This document shows positions 14,232 to 23,833 of a DNA stretch of 34,794 bases, piece after piece. How positions within the stretch are numbered: the first letter of the stretch is position 1; every line of letters begins with the position of its first letter. Below the pieces are notes generated by a model, which was given only the letters and a program-made list of their open reading frames with translations, was not told the DNA's origin and did not search any database. The translations under genes and the position numbers were made by a program. This stretch comes from Pseudomonadota bacterium (GTDB lineage: Bacteria > Desulfobacterota > Binatia > Binatales > Binataceae): NCBI GenBank assembly GCA_021323675.1, contig JAJPKP010000043.1:1-34794 (forward strand), in the 5' to 3' direction.

Positions 14232-16571
14232 TCACTGGTAGATGGTGGTCCAGACGCCGCCGTCGCCTGAGTGGCGCGGGTTCAGCACGCCGAGTTGGGT
14301 GAAGCTGAAGCCGGCCGCGGGCTTGATGCTTCCGCTCAGGTTTCCTCCATTGGAGCAGAAGCTGTCTCCCTGCACGGTCAGCGAGCCCGCCAGCGTCGCG
14401 CCGGAATAGATGTCCACCGTGTCCTCGAGCTTGCTGCCGTTCGATTGGGCATACAGCGTCAGGTATCCGTACGGGCGCAGCTCGGCGCCGCCCCATCCCT
14501 GCGTGCACGTCACCTGGTTGCATCCCGGGAACGCGATCAGTCCCTTCGACGGTGCGATGTTGATGGTGAAGAAATTCGGGGTCGCGTTGAACAGCGCGAT
14601 CGTGATCATCCTGCAGTACTGGGAGTCGCCTTGGTTGATGTCAACCTTGAATGAACTCCAGCCGTTGAGCGCGTTGAACACTTCGAACGGATCCGCGCCG
14701 TTGTCGAAGATGTCGGTCTGCATCACCTTCAGCGACGGATTCTTGAGAAAGGTGCTCGAATTGTTGTTCTGAGTGTTGCTGCCGAAGGTCGCGTAGCTGA
14801 AGTTGTTGTAGTTGGAGGTGTTGAGCCCGGTCGGCGCGCCCTTGCTCGCGAAAGTGATCCACGGGTTGTAGGCGACCGGCATCAGCTGCTCCATGATCAT
14901 CAGCTCGTAGGCGCTCAGCGTTTGGTTCTCGAGGCCCCCGACATCGTTGGAGTTCAGGCCCAATCCGTTGTAGCCGACGATGTTGGTTGCCGCTCCGATC
15001 TGTTGCAGGCGGCCCCAATCCTGCAGGATCGCGTTTTCGGCCGAAAGCGCTCCCGCGTTCACCTGCTGGAAGCTGGTTGACAATGCGCCGTAGAGCGCGC
15101 CCGCGGTGGTGGACAGCTTGTCGTTGAGGGTGTTCTGCGGCACCGCGAGGGCGGTGTTGACCGCCGCCGCCATCAGGTTGGCCACCACGCCGGCGCCCGT
15201 GTTTTTGCTCACGTTGAGAAGCGTGTAGAGGACGCCTTCGACCAGCTCGAGGGGAGCCGCCACCGTCAGGCTTTGATTGGATGAAAGCTTGACGTCCGTC
15301 AACAGGTTGGCAACCTGATCGCCCGCGTTGATGAAGACGAAATCGAAGATCTGGTTGTAGTAGTCGAACAGATTCTGCACCGCGACCGCATCGGAGCATT
15401 CATTCTCGATCTGGCTCGCGACCGCCGACCAATCCGCGGGCGAGATCGGAGTTCCGTTGTATGACGACGGCGGCGTCGCGCTCGATACGGCGGAAAAGCA
15501 GTTGGTGAGCGCCTTCGAGGTGGTCACGATCGTGTATTCGCATCGGATGCCGGTGTAGGCGGTGCCTTCGTAGTTGCAACCGACGCCGCCCACATCGAGG
15601 CCCGGGAGGTTGCTGATGTATTCATACGCGGCGGCCTGGCCGGCATCGGCGGCGGCCGGAAACGGCGGATTCGAGTTGGGCTCATCGACGATCGTGCCCA
15701 CGAAATAGCTCGGGTACGCGTACCACTGATTGCCGGGGGCCGGCGCCTGGGAGGCGACCCCGACTCCGCCGCTGGAGTTGTAGAGCTGGCCGTTCGCGCT
15801 CAGGTTCGTGATCTGCGCGGTGGCGGGATCGTAGCTCCATTGCTGGAAGCCGCTGTTGTCGCCGCTCGGAGAGTTCTGCTGGTTCGAGTAGATCGCCGCC
15901 TGCAGGTTCAAGGGACCACCGAAACCGAGGTCGAGCGCCATCCCCGGTGCGCCCGGACCTATCAGGCTCGGCGCGTATTGGTTGACCTGGCTTACCGCGA
16001 AGCTCTCGGCACTGCGCAGATAGAGACTGCCGGCGGTGGGACCCGCCACGGCCTTCCACATCTGGCTGCCGCCCGATGAAGGGCTGTAGGCCTGCAGGCT
16101 CACCGTGGTCGCGCCGTTGGGAGCGGTGGCTCCGTAGGGCGCCGCGCCAGTCACCGTAAGCACAAGCGGTGCGGAAGGCAGCGACGAGGTGCCCGGACCG
16201 GTCGGCAGCGGAGAGCCGTCGGACAGGATGCCGTTGACGAGGTAGAAGTAGCGATCGAAAACCGGCGTGGCAGTTGGCGACGCGGCCGCGGCTTCCTGCC
16301 CCTGAGTGCTGGTGACGGCGCTATGCCAGACCGTGTTAGGAGATATCGGCGGCGCAAGCGGGGAGAAGAACGCGCCGGGCTGAGGGCCGGGCGTTGCGGT
16401 CGCCGTGGGGGTTGCGGATGGACTTGAGGTTGGCCGGCTCGAGGAGGGGTCCGACGACCCGCCGCATCCGGCGACGCCCGCCGCCAGGCACGCGATCGCG
16501 ATCGTTGCGCAGAGGAAACGAAGACCGGTTCGGTTCGCACGACCCCGGCTATTGGAACATCCAAAGACCAT
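14232..16571 (-). CDS. Large secreted lipoprotein with a ricin-like segment
   Basis: 779 residues. ATG 16571 has GGAG upstream. The N-terminus has a signal helix (CATIAIACLAAGVAGC) ending in a lipobox V-A-G-C36, followed by a Ser/Thr/Pro-rich linker to about residue 68. Residues 150-270 contain repeats ending in QMW and QQW (QMWKAVAGPTAG, FQQWSYDPATAQI, LYLRS), typical of ricin-type beta-trefoil carbohydrate-binding modules. The remaining 500 residues are Asn/Ser-rich with no domain I recognise. The protein is likely anchored to a membrane and exposed outside the cytoplasm, perhaps binding or attacking polysaccharide (inference). It is transcribed in the same direction as the upstream FAD oxidase but from its own 250-base leader. 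Confidence 0.85.
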   Translation of the reverse strand: MVFGCSNSRGRANRTGLRFLCATIAIACLAAGVAGCGGSSDPSSSRPTSSPSATPTATATPGPQPGAFFSPLAPPISPNTVWHSAVTSTQGQEAAAASPTATPVFDRYFYLVNGILSDGSPLPTGPGTSSLPSAPLVLTVTGAAPYGATAPNGATTVSLQAYSPSSGGSQMWKAVAGPTAGSLYLRSAESFAVSQVNQYAPSLIGPGAPGMALDLGFGGPLNLQAAIYSNQQNSPSGDNSGFQQWSYDPATAQITNLSANGQLYNSSGGVGVASQAPAPGNQWYAYPSYFVGTIVDEPNSNPPFPAAADAGQAAAYEYISNLPGLDVGGVGCNYEGTAYTGIRCEYTIVTTSKALTNCFSAVSSATPPSSYNGTPISPADWSAVASQIENECSDAVAVQNLFDYYNQIFDFVFINAGDQVANLLTDVKLSSNQSLTVAAPLELVEGVLYTLLNVSKNTGAGVVANLMAAAVNTALAVPQNTLNDKLSTTAGALYGALSTSFQQVNAGALSAENAILQDWGRLQQIGAATNIVGYNGLGLNSNDVGGLENQTLSAYELMIMEQLMPVAYNPWITFASKGAPTGLNTSNYNNFSYATFGSNTQNNNSSTFLKNPSLKVMQTDIFDNGADPFEVFNALNGWSSFKVDINQGDSQYCRMITIALFNATPNFFTINIAPSKGLIAFPGCNQVTCTQGWGGAELRPYGYLTLYAQSNGSKLEDTVDIYSGATLAGSLTVQGDSFCSNGGNLSGSIKPAAGFSFTQLGVLNPRHSGDGGVWTTIYQ

Positions 16572-16644
16572 CTTTTCTTACTCCAGCCTTGTCCGTATCA
16601 CTTCGCCGGCGGCCGCGCGGCACGAGGCTCCCCGCGACTAGCAG

Positions 16645-16673
16645 AGCCTAGAGGAGCGCAGGCCCGCCGTCAA
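16645..16673 (-). promoter_or_regulatory. Candidate promoter of the lipoprotein gene
   Basis: The minus strand shows TTGACG (16673-16668), a 17-base spacer, then TAGGCT (16650-16645). The -35 matches at five of six positions, the -10 only at three. It lies about 75 bases upstream of the lipoprotein start. Confidence 0.35.
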
Positions 16674-16674
16674 G

Positions 16675-16705
16675 AAGTATTGTGCATTTTAGATGCACGG
16701 TACTT
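16675..16705 (+). terminator. Imperfect inverted repeat between FAD oxidase and lipoprotein genes
   Basis: Arms AAGTA-TT-GTGCAT (16675-16687) and ATGCAC-GG-TACTT (16693-16705) around a 5-base loop TTTAG. Read as plus-strand RNA the two inner positions form U-G pairs, giving 13 paired bases; on the minus strand they are C/A mismatches. It could be a terminator, an operator next to the candidate promoter, or a small RNA element. Confidence 0.4.
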
Positions 16706-16824
16706 AGGACGCGCGGGGCGGCCGATGTATTCATCCGCGAGAGAAATCGGCGCGGGCTCCGCGACAGTTTATCCTGTTGCGGCCCGAGAAGCGGAATCGA
16801 GTTGCGCTTCGCGCTCTGCCCGGA

Positions 16825-18696
16825 TCAGAGCCGCGTGAAGCCGTCGGCGCTCCACTGCTCCGAGCCGACCCCGTTGTGGACCACGAACAAGCCGTCAGGA
16901 TCGTACTTCTTTTTGATCTCGGCAAGGCGCGGGTAATTGGGACCCCAGTACGACTGCTGGAATCCCTTTTCGAAGAAGTTGCTCTCGCTGACATACGCGC
17001 CGCCGTCAGGCGCGACGGTGCGGAGCTTCTGCATGCACATCTCGATTCGATCGGCGGCCTGCCGGCCCTTGTCGACCGACGGCTCATGGCCTGGAATTCC
17101 CGGATAGGCGGGATCCTCCGCGTCGGCCACGATTGCCAGCGCGAACGCCGTCAGCACCGACGGATTCATCGCGGTGTCGCGCGACGCCGCGATCGCGTCC
17201 GGCGGCGCTCCGGCGAGCCCCTTGTTGAAGTGCAATCCGACAGCCGCGTGCCGCGAGGCTTCGAATAGAGCATCGGCCAGGCGCTGCTGCTCGCTCTCCT
17301 GCAGCATCGATTCGGGCATCCACAGCGACTGGTAGCCCCAGATGAACCATCCGGCCTCCCCGGTGTTTTGCTTCCACCACGCGTTCTCGGTGCCGGGACG
17401 CGGATCGAGGTCGAAAACGGGCTGCGGCACCAGATGGCGAAGCGTCCAGTCGAGCAATCCGATCATAGGATTGCCGCCGGGACTGCGCCACATCGTCTCG
17501 GGCCAGTGCTGCTTCCACCAGTTCACGTCCCAGAAGTGGCGCGCGGGGAAGCTGGCTATGAGTTGCGGAAATTTGATCGAATAGTCGCGCGAATTTTTTA
17601 TCCAGTCGATAAACGGCTGCCAAATCTGCTTCATCTGATCGACGTCGAAGCCATATGAGAGCATCCCGATGTCGAGTGCGTTGTCGGGGCGGATGTGCGC
17701 CTGCTCTCCCCAATGGTCGTTGAAGAGATGCTCCCGGTAGAAGCCGACGAACTGCCGGACGAGGCGGCGATATGCGTCATCGGAGGACGCCTTGACCGTA
17801 AAGCTGACGGTGCCGAAAAGCTTCGGAAGGTCGTGGAGCCGCACCGTCATCCTGCTCACCACGCCGAAGGTGCCGCCTCCCCCGCCCTTGAGCGCCCAGA
17901 ACAGATCGGGATTGGTGCATGCGTTCGCGATGCGGATCTGGCCGTCGGCGGTGACGACCTCGGCTTCGAGCAGGCTTGCGGCGGCGAGTCCGTAGCGCTT
18001 GGAAAAACTTCCGAAGCCTCCCCCCTGGATCAGGCCTGCCAGTCCGACGGTGAGGCATCCTCCGCCCTGGATGTACTTTCCGGCCTTGTTGCAAACGGCA
18101 TCGTAGGCCTGGATATCGAGCGTTCCCGCGCCGAGAGTCGCGGCGAGCTGCGGCGGGATTGTGCCGGCGCATCCCTGCGGCACGAACGCATCGTGGATCT
18201 CGATATCGTGCATGTGCCGGGTCCAGATCAGCAGCGAATCGGGCGCGTTGGAGGTGCCTTGATAACTGTGGCCGCCTCCCTTCACCACCAGGCGCAGGTT
18301 GTTTTCGCGGGCGAAATTCACGGCGGCGGCGATGTCGTTGGCGTTTCGAGCCGCGACCGCGTAAACGGAGGGCTTCGATGCCCACGCATCGAGCCATCCC
18401 ATCGTCTCCGTGAGCCCGGGATTCTCCCCGATGTAATAGGGGTTTTTCAGACTCTTCCAGATGCTCTTTGCGGCGCTGCTATCGGGATCGCTTTTGAGCA
18501 CGGAGAGCGGAGAGTCGATCGCGATCAGGTTTCCGCCGACCGCTTCGCTGAGCTTCTTCCATGCCTGCGGCGACGGCCACGCGGCGCTGGTGGGACGAAC
18601 CCGGCTGAAACCGTTGCCTGCCAGGATGGGACGAGGAAGCATCGGCAGCAGAGCCGCCGATCCGACAGCTTTAAGAAACGATCTTCTGTTCATCAT
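16825..18696 (-). CDS. Tat-exported FAD-linked oxidase (BBE type)
   Basis: 623 residues from ATG 18696. Tat signal MMNRRSFLKAVGSAALLPML is followed by a PCMH-type FAD-binding domain (about 100-290) with LVVKGGGHSYQG (H143) and YIQGGGCLTVGLAGLIQGGG (C214). Both residues are those that bind FAD covalently in bicovalent flavoproteins. The C-terminal BBE segment is YWGPNYPRLAEIKKKYDPDG. Such enzymes oxidise sugars, alkaloids or other alcohols with oxygen as acceptor; the substrate here is unknown. The gene follows tetR by 71 bases on the same strand and is probably under its control. A TTG further upstream (18750) is in frame but would bury the Tat signal. Confidence 0.9.
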   Translation of the reverse strand: MMNRRSFLKAVGSAALLPMLPRPILAGNGFSRVRPTSAAWPSPQAWKKLSEAVGGNLIAIDSPLSVLKSDPDSSAAKSIWKSLKNPYYIGENPGLTETMGWLDAWASKPSVYAVAARNANDIAAAVNFARENNLRLVVKGGGHSYQGTSNAPDSLLIWTRHMHDIEIHDAFVPQGCAGTIPPQLAATLGAGTLDIQAYDAVCNKAGKYIQGGGCLTVGLAGLIQGGGFGSFSKRYGLAAASLLEAEVVTADGQIRIANACTNPDLFWALKGGGGGTFGVVSRMTVRLHDLPKLFGTVSFTVKASSDDAYRRLVRQFVGFYREHLFNDHWGEQAHIRPDNALDIGMLSYGFDVDQMKQIWQPFIDWIKNSRDYSIKFPQLIASFPARHFWDVNWWKQHWPETMWRSPGGNPMIGLLDWTLRHLVPQPVFDLDPRPGTENAWWKQNTGEAGWFIWGYQSLWMPESMLQESEQQRLADALFEASRHAAVGLHFNKGLAGAPPDAIAASRDTAMNPSVLTAFALAIVADAEDPAYPGIPGHEPSVDKGRQAADRIEMCMQKLRTVAPDGGAYVSESNFFEKGFQQSYWGPNYPRLAEIKKKYDPDGLFVVHNGVGSEQWSADGFTRL

Positions 18697-18767
18697 GGCT
18701 CGTTGCTCGTGAGTTCGACTTGCGAACCCGGCTGGATTTTCCAATCGCAATCAAGCTCGGCGCATAT

Positions 18768-19586
18768 CTAACGCTTCTGAACGGACTTCGGCGCAGAGGC
18801 ACCGGAAGAAGCCGCCCTCGCCGTCCTCATACGCTTGCGCGGCGGCCGCGTTTCGGGACCAGCCGCAATCAGCGCGTTGACCAGAAAATGAATCGTCGTT
18901 TCGAGCGCGTCGCGATCGCTGATCATCTCCGAGTCGGGAGTGTTATGGCGATGGCGCGCGAACCAGGTGATCGCCTCGATAATGAAACGGGCCGCCGTCG
19001 GCACCTCGGGCACCGGTCTGAAGTGGCCCGACTCGATGCGGCTGGCGAGGTAGCGAGCAAGTCCGGCGACGCCCGTGCGGCGGCCTTCCATGAAGAGCAT
19101 GTGCGCCATCTCGGGCACGTCCAGGGCGGAGCGCTCGATTACATCGAAGCCGCGCCGATGGCGTTCGATCACGGAATACAGTTCGCGCAGCACGCCCTCC
19201 AGCTCACTGCGGGCATCGAGCACGTCCTTGCGGCGAAGCGCCGCCGCGAGCGCATCGAGATGCGTGCTGGCGAACATCTGTTCGCGCACCTTTTGCACCA
19301 TCGTTTCGAACGAGGGGGCGGCGATGGGCGGGGCCTGGGGCGGTTCGATCGGACGGTCGCTGAAGCCGTGCTGGCAGACGAGGAGGAACAGCGCTTCCTT
19401 GCTTTCGACGTAGTTGTAGAGGGTGCCCTGCGAGACTCCCATCTCGCGGGCGATATCGGACATCTGGGTTTGGCGGTAGCCTTTGGCGGCGAACACCGTG
19501 GTGGCGGCCTCGAGCAGATCGGAGAGCCAGCTTTGGGATCTGACGCGCACGCGCCTGGTTATCTCATAATTGACTGATTCAGTCAA
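18768..19586 (-). CDS. TetR-family repressor
   Basis: 272 residues if translation begins at TTG 19586, or 260 from GTG 19550; no good ribosome-binding site decides this. The HTH is at about residues 18-65: LLEAATTVFAAKGYRQTQMS, then DIAREMGVSQGTLYNYVESK, a classic TetR domain. The C-terminal half is an all-helical ligand domain (MAHMLFMEGRRTGVAGLARY) with a basic tail. A perfect 19-base palindrome covers the TTG, so the second start would fit a repressor binding just upstream of its own gene. It is divergent from an MFS transporter and upstream of the FAD oxidase, both likely targets. Confidence 0.9.
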   Translation of the reverse strand: MTESVNYEITRRVRVRSQSWLSDLLEAATTVFAAKGYRQTQMSDIAREMGVSQGTLYNYVESKEALFLLVCQHGFSDRPIEPPQAPPIAAPSFETMVQKVREQMFASTHLDALAAALRRKDVLDARSELEGVLRELYSVIERHRRGFDVIERSALDVPEMAHMLFMEGRRTGVAGLARYLASRIESGHFRPVPEVPTAARFIIEAITWFARHRHNTPDSEMISDRDALETTIHFLVNALIAAGPETRPPRKRMRTARAASSGASAPKSVQKR

Positions 19587-19587
19587 T
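19569..19587. promoter_or_regulatory. Probable TetR operator
   Basis: ATTGACTGATTCAGTCAAT is a perfect palindrome with 9-base arms and one central base, at the 5' end of tetR and 134 bases before the MFS gene. Length and symmetry suit a TetR dimer. It would allow autorepression and possibly control of the divergent transporter. Confidence 0.7.
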
Positions 19588-19721
19588 TACTCCGCTTCGC
19601 AGCCGCCCCATCCCCGCTCGCGCCTCGAAATCCTCCGGGAGAGCAACTGGCCCTCCGCCCGACCCGGCGTTAGCATCGCCTCTGCCGTTGGTCATCGCGA
19701 ACGAACCCGACGCGGACTCCT

Positions 19722-20951
19722 ATGAACGACTCGATTCGGTCGATCACGGTTCGCTACTACCTCGTATGGGCGTGGTACACGCTCGGTCCATTCATCGTCT
19801 TCGCCATCTATCCCTTGTTCCTGCGCTCGCGCGGCCTCGACCAGTTCGAGATCAACGTCGTCAGCGCGGTGTTTGTGCTGATGACGTTTCTGACCGACCT
19901 GCCCACGGGCGCATTTGCCGATGCGGCGGGACGGCGGGCCGCTACGGTCGCGGGATGCGTTCTGCACGCGTGTGCCTTTCTCATCTACCTTCTCTCTCAT
20001 CGGTACTGGCAATTCATGTTTGCCGCCGCGATCGACGGGCTCGGCACCACTTTCGGCAACGGGCCGATCGATGCCTGGGCGATCGACGCGCTGGATGGCG
20101 CCGGCTTTGAAGGCGCCAAGGATGCCCTGTTCTCGCGGAAGTTCCAGCTTTCCCAGGTTGTCGGGATGTGCGCGGCGCTGGCGGGTGCCTACGTCGCGCA
20201 ACTCGATATCGCGATTCCGATCGCCTTGGCCGCGGTTGTCTGGATTGCAACCGGGATTTCGGCGGCGCTGATGATGACCGGCGGTGCGCGCCCGGCACAG
20301 CCGAAATCGGCCGAGCAGATGCTGCAAGAGGTGCGCCGGCGCAGTATCGACTCCACCCGCCTCGGCTTCGCCGATCGCAACGTGCGATGGCTCTCGGTCG
20401 CGGGCCTGCTGTCAGCCTTGCTGTGGTACGGATGGGGCCAGGAGTGGCAGCAGTATTTCAATCACAGTCTGCGGGCCGGGATCGCCAGAGTGGGATGGGT
20501 GTCGGTCGCCTTGATTGCCGCGCAGGTGATGGGGCTCGAAGTCGCGGCGAGAATGCGGGTCGCGAGCGAGAATCGAGCGAGTCTGATTGCCGCGATGACG
20601 GGCTTCGCGGCCGCGGCGATCATCGCCGCAGCGCGCACCGGGTCTCACGTCTATCTGGCAGTCGGAGCGATAATGGCCGCCACGTTCGCGATGGGTATCG
20701 CGGGCCCGATCGGCTTCGCGTGGTTCAACGAGGTGATCCAGGGCGAGAACCGCGCGACGCTGCTTTCCTTCTCGACCACGATGTCCACGCTCGGCGGAAT
20801 TATCGGCCTTCCCGCCCAGGGGCGCCTGGTGGATGCGTTCGGAATTTCGGCTGCCTGGCAGATTGCGGCGCTGGTCTCGATGACGCAGGTGTTCTGCTAC
20901 CTTGCGCTGCGGCCGCGGCCGGTGGCGCGGAATTCGGTCGAATCCGCGTGA
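19722..20951 (+). CDS. MFS transporter
   Basis: 409 residues with about twelve hydrophobic segments split by a central polar loop (AQPKSAEQMLQEVRRRSIDS). It has the MFS motif region TDLPTGAFADAAGRR between helices 2 and 3. It belongs to the general drug/metabolite efflux group; the substrate cannot be told. It is divergent from tetR with a 135-base gap that holds the palindrome, so it is a likely target of that repressor. Confidence 0.9.
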   Translation: MNDSIRSITVRYYLVWAWYTLGPFIVFAIYPLFLRSRGLDQFEINVVSAVFVLMTFLTDLPTGAFADAAGRRAATVAGCVLHACAFLIYLLSHRYWQFMFAAAIDGLGTTFGNGPIDAWAIDALDGAGFEGAKDALFSRKFQLSQVVGMCAALAGAYVAQLDIAIPIALAAVVWIATGISAALMMTGGARPAQPKSAEQMLQEVRRRSIDSTRLGFADRNVRWLSVAGLLSALLWYGWGQEWQQYFNHSLRAGIARVGWVSVALIAAQVMGLEVAARMRVASENRASLIAAMTGFAAAAIIAAARTGSHVYLAVGAIMAATFAMGIAGPIGFAWFNEVIQGENRATLLSFSTTMSTLGGIIGLPAQGRLVDAFGISAAWQIAALVSMTQVFCYLALRPRPVARNSVESA

Positions 20952-21076
20952 CGGGCGCGGTGGTCTTCGTTTGCGATCGCGCACCGTTTTATCGGCGGCT
21001 CGTGGTGTAATACAAATGTAAGACCGCGCGCGGTTTGGCGCGCGCACTACATTTCCCCAAAGCGCAGGAAGCAAAG

Positions 21077-22759
21077 ATGGCAGACTCGAACAATCCGCTT
21101 CGCCCCAACAGCAGCGTTCTTCTCGATGGTCCGTCGCGGGCGCCGGCGCGCGCGATGATGAAGGCGGTCGGCTACACCGACGAGGACCTGGCCCGGCCCC
21201 TGATCGGCGTGGCCCACACCTGGATCGAGATCATGCCCTGCACCTACCATCTGCGCGATCTCGCCGAGCACGTAAAACGCGGCATCCGCGACGCGGGCGC
21301 GACCCCGGTCGAGTTCAACACCATCGCGGTCTGCGACGGCATCTCGATGGGCACGCACGGGATGCGCGCGTCGCTGATCAGCCGCGAAGTGATTGCCGAT
21401 TCGATCGAGCTCACGAGCCTCGGCCATCTGTTCGACGGCATCGTCGCCCTCTCAGGATGCGACAAGACGATTCCGGCCACCGTGATGGCGCTGCTCAGGC
21501 TCAACCTGCCCGGCCTGATGATCTACGGCGGGTCGATTCAACCCGGCCGCTACGGCGACCAGAACGTGACGATCCAGGACGTGTTCGAGGCGGTCGGAGC
21601 GCATTCCGCGGGCAAGATGACCGAGGCCGAGTTGCGCAAGCTCGAGAGCGTGGCGTGTCCCGGAGTCGGCGCATGCGGCGGCCAGTTCACCGCCAATACG
21701 ATGTCCACGGCGTCCGAGGTGCTGGGCATCTCGCCGGCGGGCATCAACTCGATTCCCGCCACCGATCCCGAGAAGCCCAGGGGCGCGTACCGGGCGGGGC
21801 AGATGGTGATGGATCTGCTGAAAAAGAATTTGCGGCCGCGCGACATCGTGACGCGCAAGGCGATCGAAAACGCGATCGCGGCGGTCGCGATGACCGGCGG
21901 CTCGACCAACGCGGTGCTGCATCTGCTCGCGATCGCGCACGAAGCCGGAATCGAACTTTCCATCGACGACTTCGATCGCATCAGCTCGCGCACTCCGCTG
22001 CTGGCGGATTTGAAGCCGGGCGGCCGCTTCATGGCGGCCGACATGCACGCCGCCGGCGGTATCCCGCTCATCATGAAGCGGCTCAAGGACGCGGGATTGC
22101 TGCACGCGGGCGAGCGTACGGTCACGGGCCGGACGATCGGCGAAGAAGCCGAACAGGCCACCGAGACCGCGGGCCAGGAAGTTGTGCACGGGCTCGGCAA
22201 TCCGCTCAAGCCATCCGGCGGTCTCGTAATTCTGCACGGCAACCTCGCGCCCGAGGGATGCGTGGTGAAGGTCGCCGGGTACGAGCGAATGACGCATCGC
22301 GGTCCCGCGCGGGTGTTCGATTGCGAGGACGACGCGTTCAAGGCCGTGTCGCGCCGGGAGATAAAGCCGGGCGACGTGGTCGTGATCCGGTACGAGGGTC
22401 CGAAGGGAGCGCCCGGGATGCCGGAGATGCTGGGCGTTACGGCGGCGCTGGTTGGCGAGGGATTGGGCGACCAGGTGGCATTGCTTACCGACGGACGTTT
22501 TTCCGGAGCGACGCACGGCCTGATGGCGGGACATGTCGCGCCGGAGGCGGCGGTCGGCGGACCGATTGCGGCGCTGCGCGACGGCGACGTCATCACGTTC
22601 GACATCGCCAGGCGGCGGCTTGATGTCGAGCTTTCGGACAGCGAGATCGCAAGCCGGCTGAAAGGCTGGAAGGCGCCCGCTCCGCATTACAAATCGGGAG
22701 TGATGGCGAAGTACGCGCAACTCGTCTCGTCGGCATCGCGGGGCGCGGTGACGAAGTGA
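21077..22759 (+). CDS. ilvD: Dihydroxy-acid dehydratase
   Basis: 560 residues, normal for the family. It dehydrates 2,3-dihydroxy-isovalerate and -methylvalerate to the 2-keto acids in valine and isoleucine synthesis. The Fe-S cluster cysteines are in place: C55 (MPCTYHL), C128 (SGCDKTIPA) and C200 ([15 protein letters not shown]). The substrate/Mg region ([21 protein letters not shown]) and the C-terminal [20 protein letters not shown] are intact. ATG 21077 has AGGAAG upstream; in-frame codons before it are not supported. It stands alone among unrelated genes. Confidence 0.97.
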   Translation: MADSNNPLRPNSSVLLDGPSRAPARAMMKAVGYTDEDLARPLIGVAHTWIEIMPCTYHLRDLAEHVKRGIRDAGATPVEFNTIAVCDGISMGTHGMRASLISREVIADSIELTSLGHLFDGIVALSGCDKTIPATVMALLRLNLPGLMIYGGSIQPGRYGDQNVTIQDVFEAVGAHSAGKMTEAELRKLESVACPGVGACGGQFTANTMSTASEVLGISPAGINSIPATDPEKPRGAYRAGQMVMDLLKKNLRPRDIVTRKAIENAIAAVAMTGGSTNAVLHLLAIAHEAGIELSIDDFDRISSRTPLLADLKPGGRFMAADMHAAGGIPLIMKRLKDAGLLHAGERTVTGRTIGEEAEQATETAGQEVVHGLGNPLKPSGGLVILHGNLAPEGCVVKVAGYERMTHRGPARVFDCEDDAFKAVSRREIKPGDVVVIRYEGPKGAPGMPEMLGVTAALVGEGLGDQVALLTDGRFSGATHGLMAGHVAPEAAVGGPIAALRDGDVITFDIARRRLDVELSDSEIASRLKGWKAPAPHYKSGVMAKYAQLVSSASRGAVTK

Positions 22760-22833
22760 CTGCGATGCGAGCCGCCGCGATAGTTTGCGGCGCCTGAGCA
22801 GGCGCGGAATAATCAGGGATCGAGTCATCTTCG

Positions 22834-23826
22834 ATGAGTTCCACTTCCGCCGCCGATTCCATCGCCGCGCGCACAGACGTGCGACCGGCCGCCGTAGAAG
22901 CGCAATCGCTCGGTTTTCGCTACGGCGATCGCGCGGCGCTGAGCGACGTCAGCTTCACGATCGGGCGGGGCGAAATTTTCGGGTTCCTGGGGCCGAACGG
23001 CGGCGGCAAGACCACGCTGTTTCGCATTCTTTCCACCCTTGCGCGCCCGCAATCGGGAAGCGCGGCGATGCTTGGGCATGACCTCGCGTCGGACACGATT
23101 GCGGTCCGGCGCAAGCTTGGCGTCGTCTTTCAGCATCCGAGCCTCGACGGCAAGCTGACGGTCGCCGAAAACCTGGCCCATCATGGACATCTCTATGGGA
23201 TGCGCGGAGGGCCGCTCAGCGACGCGATCACGCGGGCGCTGAACCGGCTCGGGCTCGCGTCGCGCGCCGGAGATATTGTCGAGACGCTCTCGGGCGGCCT
23301 GCAGCGGCGCGTGGAGCTGGCCAAAGCTCTGCTCCATCAGCCGGAGCTTCTGCTGCTGGACGAGCCGAGCACGGGGCTCGATCCGGCGGCGCGGCGCGAT
23401 TTTTCGAACTACCTGGCGCATCTGCGCGAGCATGAGGGCGTGACGGTGGTGCTGACCACGCATTACCTGGAAGAAGCCGAGCGATGCGACCGGATTGCGA
23501 TTCTTGACGGCGGGCGCCTGGTGGCGATGGCGCCGCCGGGCGAGCTCAAGTCCAGCGTCGGCGGCGACGTGCTGGTGCTCCACGCCTCGGCGCCGGACGT
23601 TCTGGCGCGCAAGCTGATGCAGCGCCTCAAGCTGAAGAGCCAGGTCGTCGATGGAACCCTGCGAATCGAGCGTCCCCGGGCGCATGAAATCGTCCGCGAC
23701 CTGGTCGACGGGTTTGGCGATGAGATCGAGTCGCTGTCGTTCGGCAAGCCGACTCTCGAAGACGTGTTCGTCCATCTGACCGGCCATCGCTTCGTAATCG
23801 ACCCGGAGCCGGCGGCAAAGAAATGA
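22834..23826 (+). CDS. ABC-2 type transporter ATPase
   Basis: 330 residues with a full ABC domain. Walker A is GPNGGGKTT (53-61), followed by a Q-loop in VVFQHPSLDGKLTV, signature LSGGLQRRVELAKAL, Walker B LLLLDEPSTGLDP and H-loop LTTHYLEEAE. The last 90 residues are the DrrA/NatA-type C-terminal domain. The gene ends eight bases before the permease, so the two form one exporter. Drug, lipid or polysaccharide export are all possible. The Walker A third Gly replaces the common Ala and is harmless. Confidence 0.95.
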   Translation: MSSTSAADSIAARTDVRPAAVEAQSLGFRYGDRAALSDVSFTIGRGEIFGFLGPNGGGKTTLFRILSTLARPQSGSAAMLGHDLASDTIAVRRKLGVVFQHPSLDGKLTVAENLAHHGHLYGMRGGPLSDAITRALNRLGLASRAGDIVETLSGGLQRRVELAKALLHQPELLLLDEPSTGLDPAARRDFSNYLAHLREHEGVTVVLTTHYLEEAERCDRIAILDGGRLVAMAPPGELKSSVGGDVLVLHASAPDVLARKLMQRLKLKSQVVDGTLRIERPRAHEIVRDLVDGFGDEIESLSFGKPTLEDVFVHLTGHRFVIDPEPAAKK

Positions 23827-23833
23827 GGCCGCG

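Noticed and set aside
21452..22828. 458-codon minus-strand open frame
   Set aside because: Shadow of ilvD on the opposite strand; long false frames are common at this GC content.
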